Shown here: piece after piece, positions 35,697 to 44,414 of the stretch
How the letters are laid out: the number at the start of each line of letters is the position of its first letter
Position numbering within the stretch: position 1 is the stretch's first letter
The notes under the pieces: generated by a model
The model's input: the letters and a program-made list of their open reading frames with translations, nothing else
Told to the model about the DNA's origin: nothing
Databases searched by the model: none
Origin: UBA5072 sp041737175
Lineage (GTDB): Bacteria > Bacteroidota > Bacteroidia > Bacteroidales > UBA10428
Assembly (NCBI GenBank): GCA_041737175.1
Contig: JBGSSF010000034.1
Coordinates: forward strand, 353,618 to 417,617
DNA: 64,000 nucleotides
Direction of reading: 5' to 3'
Translations under genes and position numbers: made by a program

Positions 35697-36365
35697 TTAA
35701 ACCCTGTATATGCTTTTGGTTTTTCCTCCTTTTATTATCAACCATATTGCAAGTCCAAGCTCTCCAAGTGCCATCGGTAGAGTAAGTACATTGTTCAATG
35801 TTTCAGTAAATTCTGATAATTGCGGAAGCATTGATTTTAAAATGTGAACCACAACATAAGAAATCCCTGCAATTAGTGTCAAAATCCAAAGTACTTTTGG
35901 TATATTTCTATGTACTTTCATAAGTATTCCTACGGCTAATAAATGTAAGCCAAATACAATCAGTCCAAAAGTCCATAACGTTTCAAATGAATTAAAATTA
36001 CTGTTTAATAATTCGTTATTGCTCCCTTGTCCTAAATTCGCAATCAAAAAATAGGTGGCTACTCCAAAAATAGCAGCATAAATTATTCTCAGAATAAAAG
36101 ATATTATGGCAATTTTCTTATTATCATTTTTAAAAAACTGATAAATAGTCCACGAAACCAAAATGTCTAAAATTATTACCAAAACAATTCCAATCAGCAT
36201 TGAACGATAAAGTTGCAAGTTCCCTGATAGATTGCTATGTGTAATTTCAGGCTGATTTACATCAAAGAATTTTGGAAAAGCGTAACCAATAGAAAATCCT
36301 GCTACTACAGCCATCAGGGTAAGTAAATATCCTGTCATTATTGCATTTAATCTTTGTCTGTTCAT
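35697..36365 (-). CDS. DUF4386 family membrane protein
   Basis: 222 residues with about six hydrophobic helices and the DUF4386 pattern (MNRQRLNAIMTGYLLTLMAVVAGFSIG at the start, LGLAIWLIIKGGKTKSI at the end). The family has no established function; it is an inner-membrane protein. The gene is AT-rich compared with the genes up to 34.5 kb and stands between two other small genes on the same strand in the tRNA-Arg-proximal region, each separated by 100 bp or more, so shared transcription is not obvious. Confidence 0.7.
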   Translation of the reverse strand: MNRQRLNAIMTGYLLTLMAVVAGFSIGYAFPKFFDVNQPEITHSNLSGNLQLYRSMLIGIVLVIILDILVSWTIYQFFKNDNKKIAIISFILRIIYAAIFGVATYFLIANLGQGSNNELLNSNFNSFETLWTFGLIVFGLHLLAVGILMKVHRNIPKVLWILTLIAGISYVVVHILKSMLPQLSEFTETLNNVLTLPMALGELGLAIWLIIKGGKTKSIYRV

Positions 36366-36978
36366 TAATTTGACGTATTTGTTTTACTTGTATGCTCTGG
36401 TTTCTTCTACGCTTACCGCAACTAGTTTATAGAAGCGGGTCATCCGCTTCTAAAAAACCACAATTGGGTGCACCGAAACGGTTTTTCTGATTTTTATTAC
36501 CTGCTGATCCTGACATTCGGTAAAACTGAATCCATTTCTGAAAAGTAGTCTAATTATCAATGAATTCCAAGGATTTACTACGAAAGATTAGTTCGAAGTT
36601 ATCGAAGCTCTGTTTAACAATATGGTTATTCACGTATCATTGATAATTTCCATAAACAGGTCACCAATACGTGGTTTGGAAACATTATTTTTTACATTTC
36701 TTCTACAAACAGGGCGCACCTACGGTGCTACGGTGATTGGTAAAAGCCTCTCCGACTGCTAATTACACAGTTCTCCATTATTAACGGAAGTTTAGTTATT
36801 GTGAACAACCAGATAGTCGGTAATGTAGTTACTAACTAATGTTTCATAAGGCTTGGTTAAGAAAACTAAGCCCAGCAGGGGCAATGGGTTTCTCTGATGC
36901 CTGTGAAAGCGAACTCCGATCCGGTGGAGGGACCCCACCAGATACCTCCCGTTAGTATGATTTTAACCCGTTAAAAGG
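36366..36978. other. 613-bp gene-free stretch with several hairpins
   Basis: No reading frame longer than about 50 codons with family resemblance is visible. Structures seen: AGAAGCGG/CCGCTTCT with loop GTCAT (36431-36451), a GGCTTGGTT/AACTAAGCC stem (about 36850-36872), and GGTGG/CCACC (36923-36939) in the stretch GCAGGGGCAATGGGTTTC to CTCCCGTTAG. Spacing and stems suggest a structured RNA or a decayed mobile element such as a group II intron or insertion-sequence remnant, but no known core motif was recognised. Confidence 0.4.
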
Positions 36979-37254
36979 CTAATTTTTTGAGAAGAAGAGT
37001 GCGAAAATAATGATTACCAATACTACGAACCAGGTGTTCACAAAGTATTGATAATTGATCTTTCTTTTATTGAAGATGGAAAGGAGGAATTCAATCAAGG
37101 CTGCAAATACGGCAGCAATAATATTATAAACGATCATACCCAGGAAGGGAGTCATCCCTGGCTTCTTTAGGATGAATATGATAAGGGATAACAGAAGCAT
37201 ACCAAGGATCTTATAGGTATTGCTCAATGAATTAAATGAATCAATTATTTTCAT
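36979..37254 (-). CDS. Small hydrophobic membrane protein
   Basis: 91 residues with three hydrophobic helices (about 13-30, 36-60 and 73-88) and a polar loop with KRKINYQ between them. No family is recognised. It is AT-rich, like the neighbours 35.0-40.1 kb. Length and clean hydrophobic pattern support a real gene, but confidence is limited by the small size. Confidence 0.55.
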   Translation of the reverse strand: MKIIDSFNSLSNTYKILGMLLLSLIIFILKKPGMTPFLGMIVYNIIAAVFAALIEFLLSIFNKRKINYQYFVNTWFVVLVIIIFALFFSKN

Positions 37255-37478
37255 GGCATTTCATGGGTTTGTTGGTTGCGATGGCTAATTAAATCATGAT
37301 AATGAACTCGGATTAAAAGAAAGTTAGTTAAAAGAAATAACAGAACCAAAACAAGTTGGCACTCTGTGCTTTCATAAATCACTTAAGTTGACAACTATGG
37401 TTAGAAAAACTACGCCAGATGGGAGCTAGGTTAATTTAATGGATTCGTAAATAACAGAGCTGAAAATCAATTTTTTAC

Positions 37479-37509
37479 TTGACTTTTCCTTTTAAATGTT
37501 GTAACTTTT
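37479..37509 (+). promoter_or_regulatory. Promoter of the lipoprotein-histidine kinase pair
   Basis: TTG (37479-37481), 20 nt, then TAACTTTT (37502-37509), one mismatch from TAnnTTTG. It lies 28 nt before the ATG at 37538 in a 283-bp gap that shows nothing else. Confidence 0.5.
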
Positions 37510-37537
37510 ATTTTCTTAAAATTCAACCCATCAGACC

Positions 37538-38098
37538 ATGAAAAAGGCAACCACTTTTTTAATGTTCCTCAGTTTTATGGTAATCAGCCTGACGCAATGC
37601 TGTGACAATACGACTATTGTCCCGCCCGGCACTTTTCCTGAATCAAAAGATTCAGTTACTTTTTATGAATTAAAGGATACAGTAGCCATCTACCTGACAT
37701 CTGTTAAACGAAAGGATGTAGATGGTAAATTTTCTTATCACCTTGCCATGTTCGATGCAAACGGCGATTGGGGTATCGATAACCTTGTAACTATAATCAA
37801 GATCGATCCCAGTAAGTTTAAATCCGGGAATATTCAATGGATAAAAATTAAAAAAAGTGGAATAAGGAGGATAATTGAAATTAGATCCCTGACAGATTCT
37901 ACGATAATATTTAAAAACGGTACGTATGAACACCCGCATGGTGTGTGGAATCTTAATTTACCGGAAGAAATATTTATACATCGGGGTAAAACAATTGAAG
38001 AAGAATACAAAATTACATATATCCCTGAAGATAAGGATACAATAATTATCATTGATCCCATGATAAGGGTCCCACCTCCACCCAAAGGAGGCAATTGA
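37538..38098 (+). CDS. Small lipoprotein, function unknown
   Basis: 186 residues. A hydrophobic N-terminus ends in LTQCC, a plausible lipobox (Cys21). The mature part is beta-strand and charged-residue rich and ends in the low-complexity RVPPPPKGGN. No family is recognised. Only 4 bp separate it from the histidine kinase gene, and a putative promoter lies upstream, so both are probably one transcript; the lipoprotein could be a signal-sensing partner of the kinase, though this is only inferred from position. Confidence 0.65.
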   Translation: MKKATTFLMFLSFMVISLTQCCDNTTIVPPGTFPESKDSVTFYELKDTVAIYLTSVKRKDVDGKFSYHLAMFDANGDWGIDNLVTIIKIDPSKFKSGNIQWIKIKKSGIRRIIEIRSLTDSTIIFKNGTYEHPHGVWNLNLPEEIFIHRGKTIEEEYKITYIPEDKDTIIIIDPMIRVPPPPKGGN

Positions 38099-38102
38099 CA
38101 AA

Positions 38103-40139
38103 ATGTACTTTCGCATTGTTTCAGCTTTTTGTATTGCATTTATTATAGCAATAAACTCACTGATAGCCATTAAAGCGCAATCAGCCGATAGTCTTTTGTA
38201 TATATTGCACAATGACCTGCTTAAGGATGATACCGTAAAATTTGAGCTTCTTTGCAAGATAGCCTCAACATCCACGGATGCTGATACTATTTTACAATAT
38301 AGTGAACAGGCCATACAACTTGCTGAAAAATTGAATATCTTTCCTGCTCAACCAATTGTTTACAAAGGATTTGGCTACCTTAATTCCGGTAAGCTTGTCT
38401 CAGCACTTGAATGTTTTATCAAAGCTGCCGGTTATTATAAAGAAAATCACAACAACAAAGGCCTGGCAGCAGTATATCTTTATTTAACCGAGGTATATAA
38501 CCAGCTGGAAAACTTTGATAATGCAAAATATTATCTTAAAAATGCCATTGAAATCTACAGAAAAGAAAAGGATTCAATAAACATGGCCTCGGCCTTGCAC
38601 AATTTAGGATATGCAAATTATAGTATGGGGCAATACGACACGGCCTTAATCTTATTCTCAGAAACAAGTGAAATATACCAAAGGTTAGGACACCTTACTG
38701 AATATGCTTATTGCCTGGGTAATGCAGGATTGGTTTATTCCAGGCAGTCGGAATTCGAAAAAGCAGAAGATCATCTTCTCCGCGCTATTGAAATACTTAC
38801 CAAACAGGGCGATGAATATGCCGTTACAGAGTATGCGATTGAATATGCCGGCATTCTTCAGCATAAAGGAGAAATTAAGAAGGCCATGGACTTTGCAACC
38901 AAAAGTTTTGGTTATGCTGCAAAGAATAGCATTCTTGCCTTTGAACGTGATGCAGCCTATCGTCTTGCCCAGCTATACAAGGTTTCCGGTAAGTATGACA
39001 GTGCTTACCATTATCTGTCGCTGTATGTAAACGCCAATGACAGTATTAAAAGCTTTAATAGCTTTAAGAATATTCAGAAAATGGCTGATCTGCGTACGGA
39101 ATTTGAGGTGGCAAAAAAGCAGGCAGAGGTTGATGTATTGCAAAAGAAAAAGATAATGCAGCGAATTGTGATCGGAGGATTGACACTCATTCTATTGTTG
39201 GCCATGGGACTCATCATGCTTTACTATTACAGCCTGAAACGGTCAAAAAAGCTTACGGCTGCCCTTGATGAACGTCGCATATTATTGGAAAATCAGAGCG
39301 CAGCACTGAAAGAACACCAGGAAGAATTATCGCAACAAAAAGAAGAACTGCAGTCAACCCTTGAAAATCTTCAGAAAACCCAGGAACAACTTATTGAATC
39401 AGAAAAAATGGCTGCCATTGGCAGCCTGGTGTCAGGGGTTGCGCATGAGATCAATACGCCGGTAGGTATAGGTATTACCGCCATTAGCAGTCTGCAGGAT
39501 GATATACAAAGGATGGCCGGATTATATGACAAAGATAAAATCAGTCGGGATGATTTCAAGAGATTCATACAATCATCCCAGGATGTAGCCAACCTGATTC
39601 ATAAAAACCTGGAACGCGCAGCTTCACTTATTCAAAGCTTTAAACAAGTTTCAACAGACCAGGTTACTGAACACCAGCGGGTATTTGCATTCAAGGAATA
39701 TTTGAACGACATACTCCTCAGTTTACGACCGAAATTCACCGAAAAGAATATTAAATTCAAAATCGAATGTGATCATGCCCTGGAAGTGAATTCATTTCCC
39801 GGAGTATATGCCCAGATCTTTACCAATCTGTTATTAAACAGCTTACAGCATGGATTTCGCAATAGGGATACCGGCACTATTGGCATTAAAGCAGATCTAA
39901 GCAAGGACTTGCTGAAAATCCGGTATACCGATGATGGAGCCGGTATTAGCAAAAAAGACCTGCCGCATATCTTTGAACCTTTTTATACATCCGATCAGCA
40001 CCGCGGAACCGGATTGGGACTGAATATTCTTTATAACCTGGTTAAACAGAAACTCCATGGTACTATAACCTGTGAAAGCGAAAATGGGAAAGGCGTCTTG
40101 TTTAAGATTGAAGTGCCGGTGAATATTGAGTTACTATAA
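38103..40139 (+). CDS. TPR sensor histidine kinase
   Basis: 678 residues. A signal-like N-terminus leads into TPR repeats (about 40-320) that should lie in the periplasm; a transmembrane helix at 354-376 and a coiled coil (about 385-435) follow; then a HisKA-type domain with His448 in VAHEINTPVG, and an HATPase with N box TNLLLNSLQHGF, G1 DDGAGI, F box FEPFYTS and G2 GTGLGL. It is complete and should be an active kinase. No receiver adjoins; the single-domain receiver at 15.3 kb is one candidate partner. It lies 4 bp after a lipoprotein gene. Confidence 0.94.
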   Translation: MYFRIVSAFCIAFIIAINSLIAIKAQSADSLLYILHNDLLKDDTVKFELLCKIASTSTDADTILQYSEQAIQLAEKLNIFPAQPIVYKGFGYLNSGKLVSALECFIKAAGYYKENHNNKGLAAVYLYLTEVYNQLENFDNAKYYLKNAIEIYRKEKDSINMASALHNLGYANYSMGQYDTALILFSETSEIYQRLGHLTEYAYCLGNAGLVYSRQSEFEKAEDHLLRAIEILTKQGDEYAVTEYAIEYAGILQHKGEIKKAMDFATKSFGYAAKNSILAFERDAAYRLAQLYKVSGKYDSAYHYLSLYVNANDSIKSFNSFKNIQKMADLRTEFEVAKKQAEVDVLQKKKIMQRIVIGGLTLILLLAMGLIMLYYYSLKRSKKLTAALDERRILLENQSAALKEHQEELSQQKEELQSTLENLQKTQEQLIESEKMAAIGSLVSGVAHEINTPVGIGITAISSLQDDIQRMAGLYDKDKISRDDFKRFIQSSQDVANLIHKNLERAASLIQSFKQVSTDQVTEHQRVFAFKEYLNDILLSLRPKFTEKNIKFKIECDHALEVNSFPGVYAQIFTNLLLNSLQHGFRNRDTGTIGIKADLSKDLLKIRYTDDGAGISKKDLPHIFEPFYTSDQHRGTGLGLNILYNLVKQKLHGTITCESENGKGVLFKIEVPVNIELL

Positions 40140-40156
40140 ATGATGCATGTGTTATA

Positions 40157-41248
40157 TTACAATTTTATAAAAATCCTCTTCCTGTATAGTAACCATGCCG
40201 GAATATAACAGAATGCCACGTAAAATAAAGCATAGATCAGACTGGCAAATTTGGCTGACAGGGAGATTCCGGTGCATAGATTCAGAAAATGCAGGTTAAG
40301 GCTTTGATCGCCTATTTTCATGGAATAAAAGAACCAGGTCATCAGTCCTGCAAATACATAAATTGTGATCGCATTGGCACCGAATACAATGCCGATTTTT
40401 GTAAAACGCTTCCTGCCCAATATGTCCACGATAAAAATGCTTGCTGCGAGGGTCATGTACGCCAGTCCCCCCGTAAAGACCACGTAAGAACTCGTCCAGA
40501 GATTTTTGTTCAGGGGGAAAACCCAGCCCCAGGCTTGTCCGACAATGGTGGCCAGAAAACCTGCCGTGAAAAGCCAGAGTACTTTACGCTCCTGTTCGAG
40601 CTTGCCCGTTATAATAATTCCTGCCATCATACCGGCGATTCCGGTGGCGATGGATGGGAATGTGCTTAATATGCCCTCCGGATCCCAGGTCCCTTCCCAA
40701 ATACTGCCCGGCAGGAAGTTGGTGTCGAACCATGCAGCCAGGTTAATCCCGGGTTCAAGCATGGGTTTTCCATAACCCGGCGTTGGAATCAACATCATGG
40801 CCAGCCAGTAACCCATCAGGATAACAACACCTGTAATCAGCTGGGTGCGCCAGGAAGTGAAAAGATACAGCAACGAACAAACCAGGTAAACAATGGCAAT
40901 GCGCTGCAGTACACCGGCAATGCGTAGTTCGGACAAACTCATCACATAAAGAAAGTTCAGTAATACGCCCAACAGAAAGATCTTCAGGAAGCGGGAACCG
41001 ATTTTATTTACCATTTTACGCGGTGGAACACCGGCAGTTATTCGCTTTGAGTAAGCCAATACGATGGAAACACCTACAATAAAAATAAAAAACGGGAATA
41101 TCAGGTCGGTGGGGGTAACACCGTTCCATTCTTTATGCAACAATGGAGCATACACATGATCCCATGAACCTGGATTGTTAACCAGGATCATGGCTGCAAT
41201 TGTAAATCCCCTGAATGCATCCAGGGAAATCAGGCGTTCATTTTGCAT
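40157..41248 (-). CDS. HGSNAT-like membrane acyltransferase (DUF5009/DUF1624 type)
   Basis: 363 residues from the ATG at 41248 (MQNERLISLDAFRGFTIAAMILVNNPGSWDHVYAPLLHKEW); an in-frame ATG at 41374 adds 42 residues without family resemblance. Eleven or so hydrophobic helices and the block FRGFTIAAMILVNNPGSWDHVYAPL, with the conserved His, match the heparan-alpha-glucosaminide N-acetyltransferase-like family (NagX). Such proteins acetylate glucosamine or related amino sugars, linking to the sulfatase and sugar genes elsewhere in the window. It is convergent with the histidine kinase. Confidence 0.88.
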   Translation of the reverse strand: MQNERLISLDAFRGFTIAAMILVNNPGSWDHVYAPLLHKEWNGVTPTDLIFPFFIFIVGVSIVLAYSKRITAGVPPRKMVNKIGSRFLKIFLLGVLLNFLYVMSLSELRIAGVLQRIAIVYLVCSLLYLFTSWRTQLITGVVILMGYWLAMMLIPTPGYGKPMLEPGINLAAWFDTNFLPGSIWEGTWDPEGILSTFPSIATGIAGMMAGIIITGKLEQERKVLWLFTAGFLATIVGQAWGWVFPLNKNLWTSSYVVFTGGLAYMTLAASIFIVDILGRKRFTKIGIVFGANAITIYVFAGLMTWFFYSMKIGDQSLNLHFLNLCTGISLSAKFASLIYALFYVAFCYIPAWLLYRKRIFIKL

Positions 41249-41402
41249 GGGATTTGGTTTTATAAGATAAATGCCGGGAAAGTGACAAATTAAGCTTGAA
41301 AGTATGAATTTTAGATGAATTATCCAGCAATGTAACCGAGATTTTTGACGCAACCTTTGTCCTCCAATCATCATCTTACAATTTGAGCGTTACTTTAAGT
41401 AC

Positions 41403-42302
41403 ATGATTCATATGATCAAAACACTTTTACCTGGAATAGCCATTGTGTTATCGCTTATTGCATGTGAAAAAGATCCGGGTATCACCCATACCTTTATTCC
41501 TGTCAAACCCGGTCCGGAGGTGTTTTTTGTGACAAGCGACAGGCTGGCCTACCAGTTTAGTGAGTTTGACTTTTATGATTCTTCAACCTGCATTTTCTAT
41601 TTCAAAACCATCCATCAGGAATTTGAAGATTATGAAAAGGGAACTTTCTCATTCCTCGACAATGGTGATACCATTTATACCGGAAGTTTCTGGCCGGCGT
41701 ACATGAGTTCCATGCCATCAGGTCCCTATATTGGTTCGATGCCGTCATTTTATGGCAACTATGCTTTCCGGGTCGATTACTACTGGTGGCATGAAGGAAG
41801 TTCTGATCCCAGGAATTGCCCCGAAATGATCGAAGTACTGGAGGAACGCAGTCTTTTACATTCCGGAATTGCGCTATGCTTAGATACAGTCGAGATCAGC
41901 GGGAAAACGCTGGATTATTCCTTTACAATCACCAATGCAGATGTTACCTCGCTGTTGATCCTCGACCCGGATAAAATGGGTGCAAAACTTTTTCATTACT
42001 TTACCAATGGCTTGTACCTGTCTGATATGGAATACCAACAGGTTTTTGCCAGCGGTATCCTGCATGAGGCGCCCGATCCGTGGAACGGTTGGAGGATTGA
42101 ATGGCTTTCGGAGCTGCAACCCGGTGTGTCCATGACCTTTACCATCCATGATACGATCGATACTCCTTTAAACCCGGGTGAATATTGGGCAAACTTCAGA
42201 TTCCCCGGATTGTCCTACCAGATACCTATAGATCAGCTCTACCAGGGAGAGGCCAGAATATGGCTAGGGGATGTTCAGGTATCCAAAAGAATTGTTTATT
42301 GA
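41403..42302 (+). CDS. Lipoprotein of unknown family
   Basis: 299 residues. Signal with lipobox LIAC (Cys21). The mature part has no family I recognise: it is beta-rich with aromatic clusters (YYWWHEG, FPGLSYQIPI). Two starts are possible, the ATG at 41403 and another at 41412 (three codons later); the difference is trivial. It is convergent with the FISUMP lipoprotein gene, overlapping it by 7 bp. The role is presumably at the cell surface. Confidence 0.6.
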   Translation: MIHMIKTLLPGIAIVLSLIACEKDPGITHTFIPVKPGPEVFFVTSDRLAYQFSEFDFYDSSTCIFYFKTIHQEFEDYEKGTFSFLDNGDTIYTGSFWPAYMSSMPSGPYIGSMPSFYGNYAFRVDYYWWHEGSSDPRNCPEMIEVLEERSLLHSGIALCLDTVEISGKTLDYSFTITNADVTSLLILDPDKMGAKLFHYFTNGLYLSDMEYQQVFASGILHEAPDPWNGWRIEWLSELQPGVSMTFTIHDTIDTPLNPGEYWANFRFPGLSYQIPIDQLYQGEARIWLGDVQVSKRIVY

Positions 42303-43351
42303 TCCTTCACACACCGCACCGATAATCCTGTTTTTTTGGAGTTGATATTGTAAAAGATTCCACCGGAATCCGCACGGAAATAAAACCGGCGGGATACAGC
42401 AAAAAGGTCGGCATCATAGGGATCTGCCGTTGAGGACCAAAACCCGGCAGAATAGCCCATTTCACGGAAGTATTTCTGATCGTTCCAGGAACGGTAACCT
42501 GCGGGTAAAGCTGTAAAACCGGTACTATTTGTTTCCTGGTTCTCAAATACCCAGTGTGATGCCCCGGCCTCACGTAATTGGCCTCCTGCCTGAGATTCGT
42601 TTCCCAGATTTGAGGTAAGCGTTAGCCATTCACCATCGGTTGGCACATGCCAGCCGGCAGGACAAATTTTTTCAGTGTTAATGGCATACCAGTTGTACAA
42701 AGCACCATACGGATTCTTGAACTTCGCATCGTTAACATACCAGCAGTAACCTGGTGTTTGAAGATCAATCCAGGCGTTGAGGCCTGTCACCTCGGGTATA
42801 TCATTCCCGTCAATGTACTTCGTGGTTTTCAGGTTTTCGGCCATCCAGGTCTGACTTCCAATCTGAATTGTCCTGTATGTGTTACCCTGGAAATCAGTTA
42901 CTGAACCATACGTCAGATCTGGATTAAACACGCTTTCACCAGTTATATCACCAGTGGTTGTGAGCACGATAACATCTCCCGCAACAGCACCGGCACTATT
43001 GGAGGAATAGGCCTGAACATAATAGGTGAGCCCGGGAGTCAGGCCATCCATGAAACCGGTAAAACTGCCGCTTCCCCAGCCTCCGTTATACCAGTCATCA
43101 GGATTAGCATAGGGTTGAGTCAGCAGGTTACTCCAGCATATTCCGCGGGCAACGATGTGGTCTCCGCCTGAAGTATTTGAATTTCCTTCAACCATAGCAG
43201 AGGTGTCGGTTATATGGCTTACAAAGCCTGTAGTTACTATAGGAATTACAATATTGCTGAAATCCTCTTCACAACTGCCAACAGCAATCAGTGACAAAAG
43301 AATCAACAGGAGAGGCCAAATAAAAAGATTGTCATTGGTTTTCATTATCAT
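42296..43351 (-). CDS. FISUMP-domain lipoprotein
   Basis: 351 residues. Lipobox VGSC (Cys27). After a fibronectin-like domain (about 35-130) comes the FISUMP domain: YGSVTDFQGNTYRTIQIGSQTWMAENLKTTKYIDG, YGALYNWYAI, KICPAGWHVPTDGEWLTL and FTALPAGYRS, all hallmarks of the Fibrobacter succinogenes major paralogous domain. Proteins of this kind are surface lipoproteins of unknown role, common in Bacteroidota. Overlaps the end of the convergent lipoprotein gene by 7 bp. Confidence 0.93.
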   Translation of the reverse strand: MIMKTNDNLFIWPLLLILLSLIAVGSCEEDFSNIVIPIVTTGFVSHITDTSAMVEGNSNTSGGDHIVARGICWSNLLTQPYANPDDWYNGGWGSGSFTGFMDGLTPGLTYYVQAYSSNSAGAVAGDVIVLTTTGDITGESVFNPDLTYGSVTDFQGNTYRTIQIGSQTWMAENLKTTKYIDGNDIPEVTGLNAWIDLQTPGYCWYVNDAKFKNPYGALYNWYAINTEKICPAGWHVPTDGEWLTLTSNLGNESQAGGQLREAGASHWVFENQETNSTGFTALPAGYRSWNDQKYFREMGYSAGFWSSTADPYDADLFAVSRRFYFRADSGGIFYNINSKKTGLSVRCVKDQ

Positions 43352-43443
43352 GCGATTTTATCGGGCTGTAAATACCGGGATAAAGTTAAACCAATAAACG
43401 GAAAAACAGTTGTGTTAGCTTGTTTGGCGCATATAAAATTTAA

Positions 43444-43468
43444 AAGCCGGAGTCATAAACTCCGGCTT
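43444..43468 (-). terminator. Terminator of the peroxiredoxin gene
   Basis: AAGCCGGAGT and ACTCCGGCTT form a perfect 10-bp stem with loop CATAA. On the minus strand it is followed by TTAAATTTTAT. It is about 50 nt after the peroxiredoxin stop. Confidence 0.8.
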
Positions 43469-43517
43469 ACCCTAATTGATGTTGGGTCTTTTATTTCAGA
43501 AACCAAAATATTTTATC

Positions 43518-44228
43518 TTATGGTCTTTTTTTGCCGATCATAAAAGGGGCAATTGTATAAGCGCTTCCATCAGCTATGGCTTTTTTGTCGGGATATGGAA
43601 GAAAAACATCTTCACCGGGTTTCCAGTTGCCAGGGGTAAGAACATTCTCCTTGTCACTTGTCTGCAAAGCGATTACAGTTCGCTCGATTTCATCAAGATT
43701 CCTGCCGATTTCCATGGGATAGAAAAAGATCGCCCTTATTTTATCCTTCGCATCAATAATAAATACACCGCGTACATTCCTGGTTGAGCTTATCTCCGGA
43801 TGTATCATGCCGTACATTTTGGAAACTGACTTTTTGTTATCGTCAATCAAAGGGAAATTAATGGCCACAGGAGCCCTTTGTTTGTATTTCAGCGTATCGA
43901 GGGTTTTCACCCAGGACTGATGCTGATAAAGGGTGTCTGTGGATAACACAAAAAGCTTTACCCCCAGTTTTTCAAAATCATCCTGCTTTTGGGCCATTTC
44001 CAGTATTTCAGAAGAGCACACCGGAGTAAAATCCCTGGGATGGCTTACCAGGATCTTCCATTTGTTGTGATAATCACCCGGGAAGGAAATCATTCCTTGG
44101 GTGGAATGCGCCTTAAAGGACGGGGCTTCTGATCCGATAAGCGGGATCGGGCTGACAGGTTTTTCTTGTGCCCATAAGGCGTTCAATGAAAAAAGCAATG
44201 CACAAATCAATAAGATTCTTGTTTTCAT
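43518..44228 (-). CDS. Exported 1-Cys peroxiredoxin (Prx6-like)
   Basis: 236 residues with a signal peptide (about 1-20, ending NALWAQ). The peroxidatic Cys71 sits in HPRDFTPVCSSEI, the Prx6-type motif; no other cysteine is in the mature protein, so it is of the 1-Cys type and needs an external reductant. The enzyme should reduce peroxides in the periplasm. The Prx6 C-terminal dimerisation domain is present (about 160-230, DKENVLTPGNWKPGEDVFLPYP). It has a strong terminator and is divergent from corA, with a palindrome between the genes. Confidence 0.93.
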   Translation of the reverse strand: MKTRILLICALLFSLNALWAQEKPVSPIPLIGSEAPSFKAHSTQGMISFPGDYHNKWKILVSHPRDFTPVCSSEILEMAQKQDDFEKLGVKLFVLSTDTLYQHQSWVKTLDTLKYKQRAPVAINFPLIDDNKKSVSKMYGMIHPEISSTRNVRGVFIIDAKDKIRAIFFYPMEIGRNLDEIERTVIALQTSDKENVLTPGNWKPGEDVFLPYPDKKAIADGSAYTIAPFMIGKKRP

Positions 44229-44285
44229 AGTGACATGATTTTAAATTAGTTTTAAAAAATGTAATCCCTGAGAAAAGATCTATTC

Positions 44286-44317
44286 ATCCTATTTTAGGGG
44301 GATTCCTTAAATAGGAT
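44286..44317. promoter_or_regulatory. Palindrome between the peroxiredoxin and corA genes
   Basis: ATCCTATTT (44286-44294) and AAATAGGAT (44309-44317) form a 9-bp inverted repeat, with a further AGG/CCT pair inside. On the minus strand a TATCTTTA, one base from TAnnTTTG, lies just upstream, so the palindrome may fall in the leader of the peroxiredoxin mRNA or act as an operator. Confidence 0.35.
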
Positions 44318-44414
44318 ATAAAGATATATAATTCTTTAATACAAAAATGAAAACATAAAAAATATATTTGAATAATGTTCAATATATTGTACATTCGACC
44401 AATGTAATCGCGTC

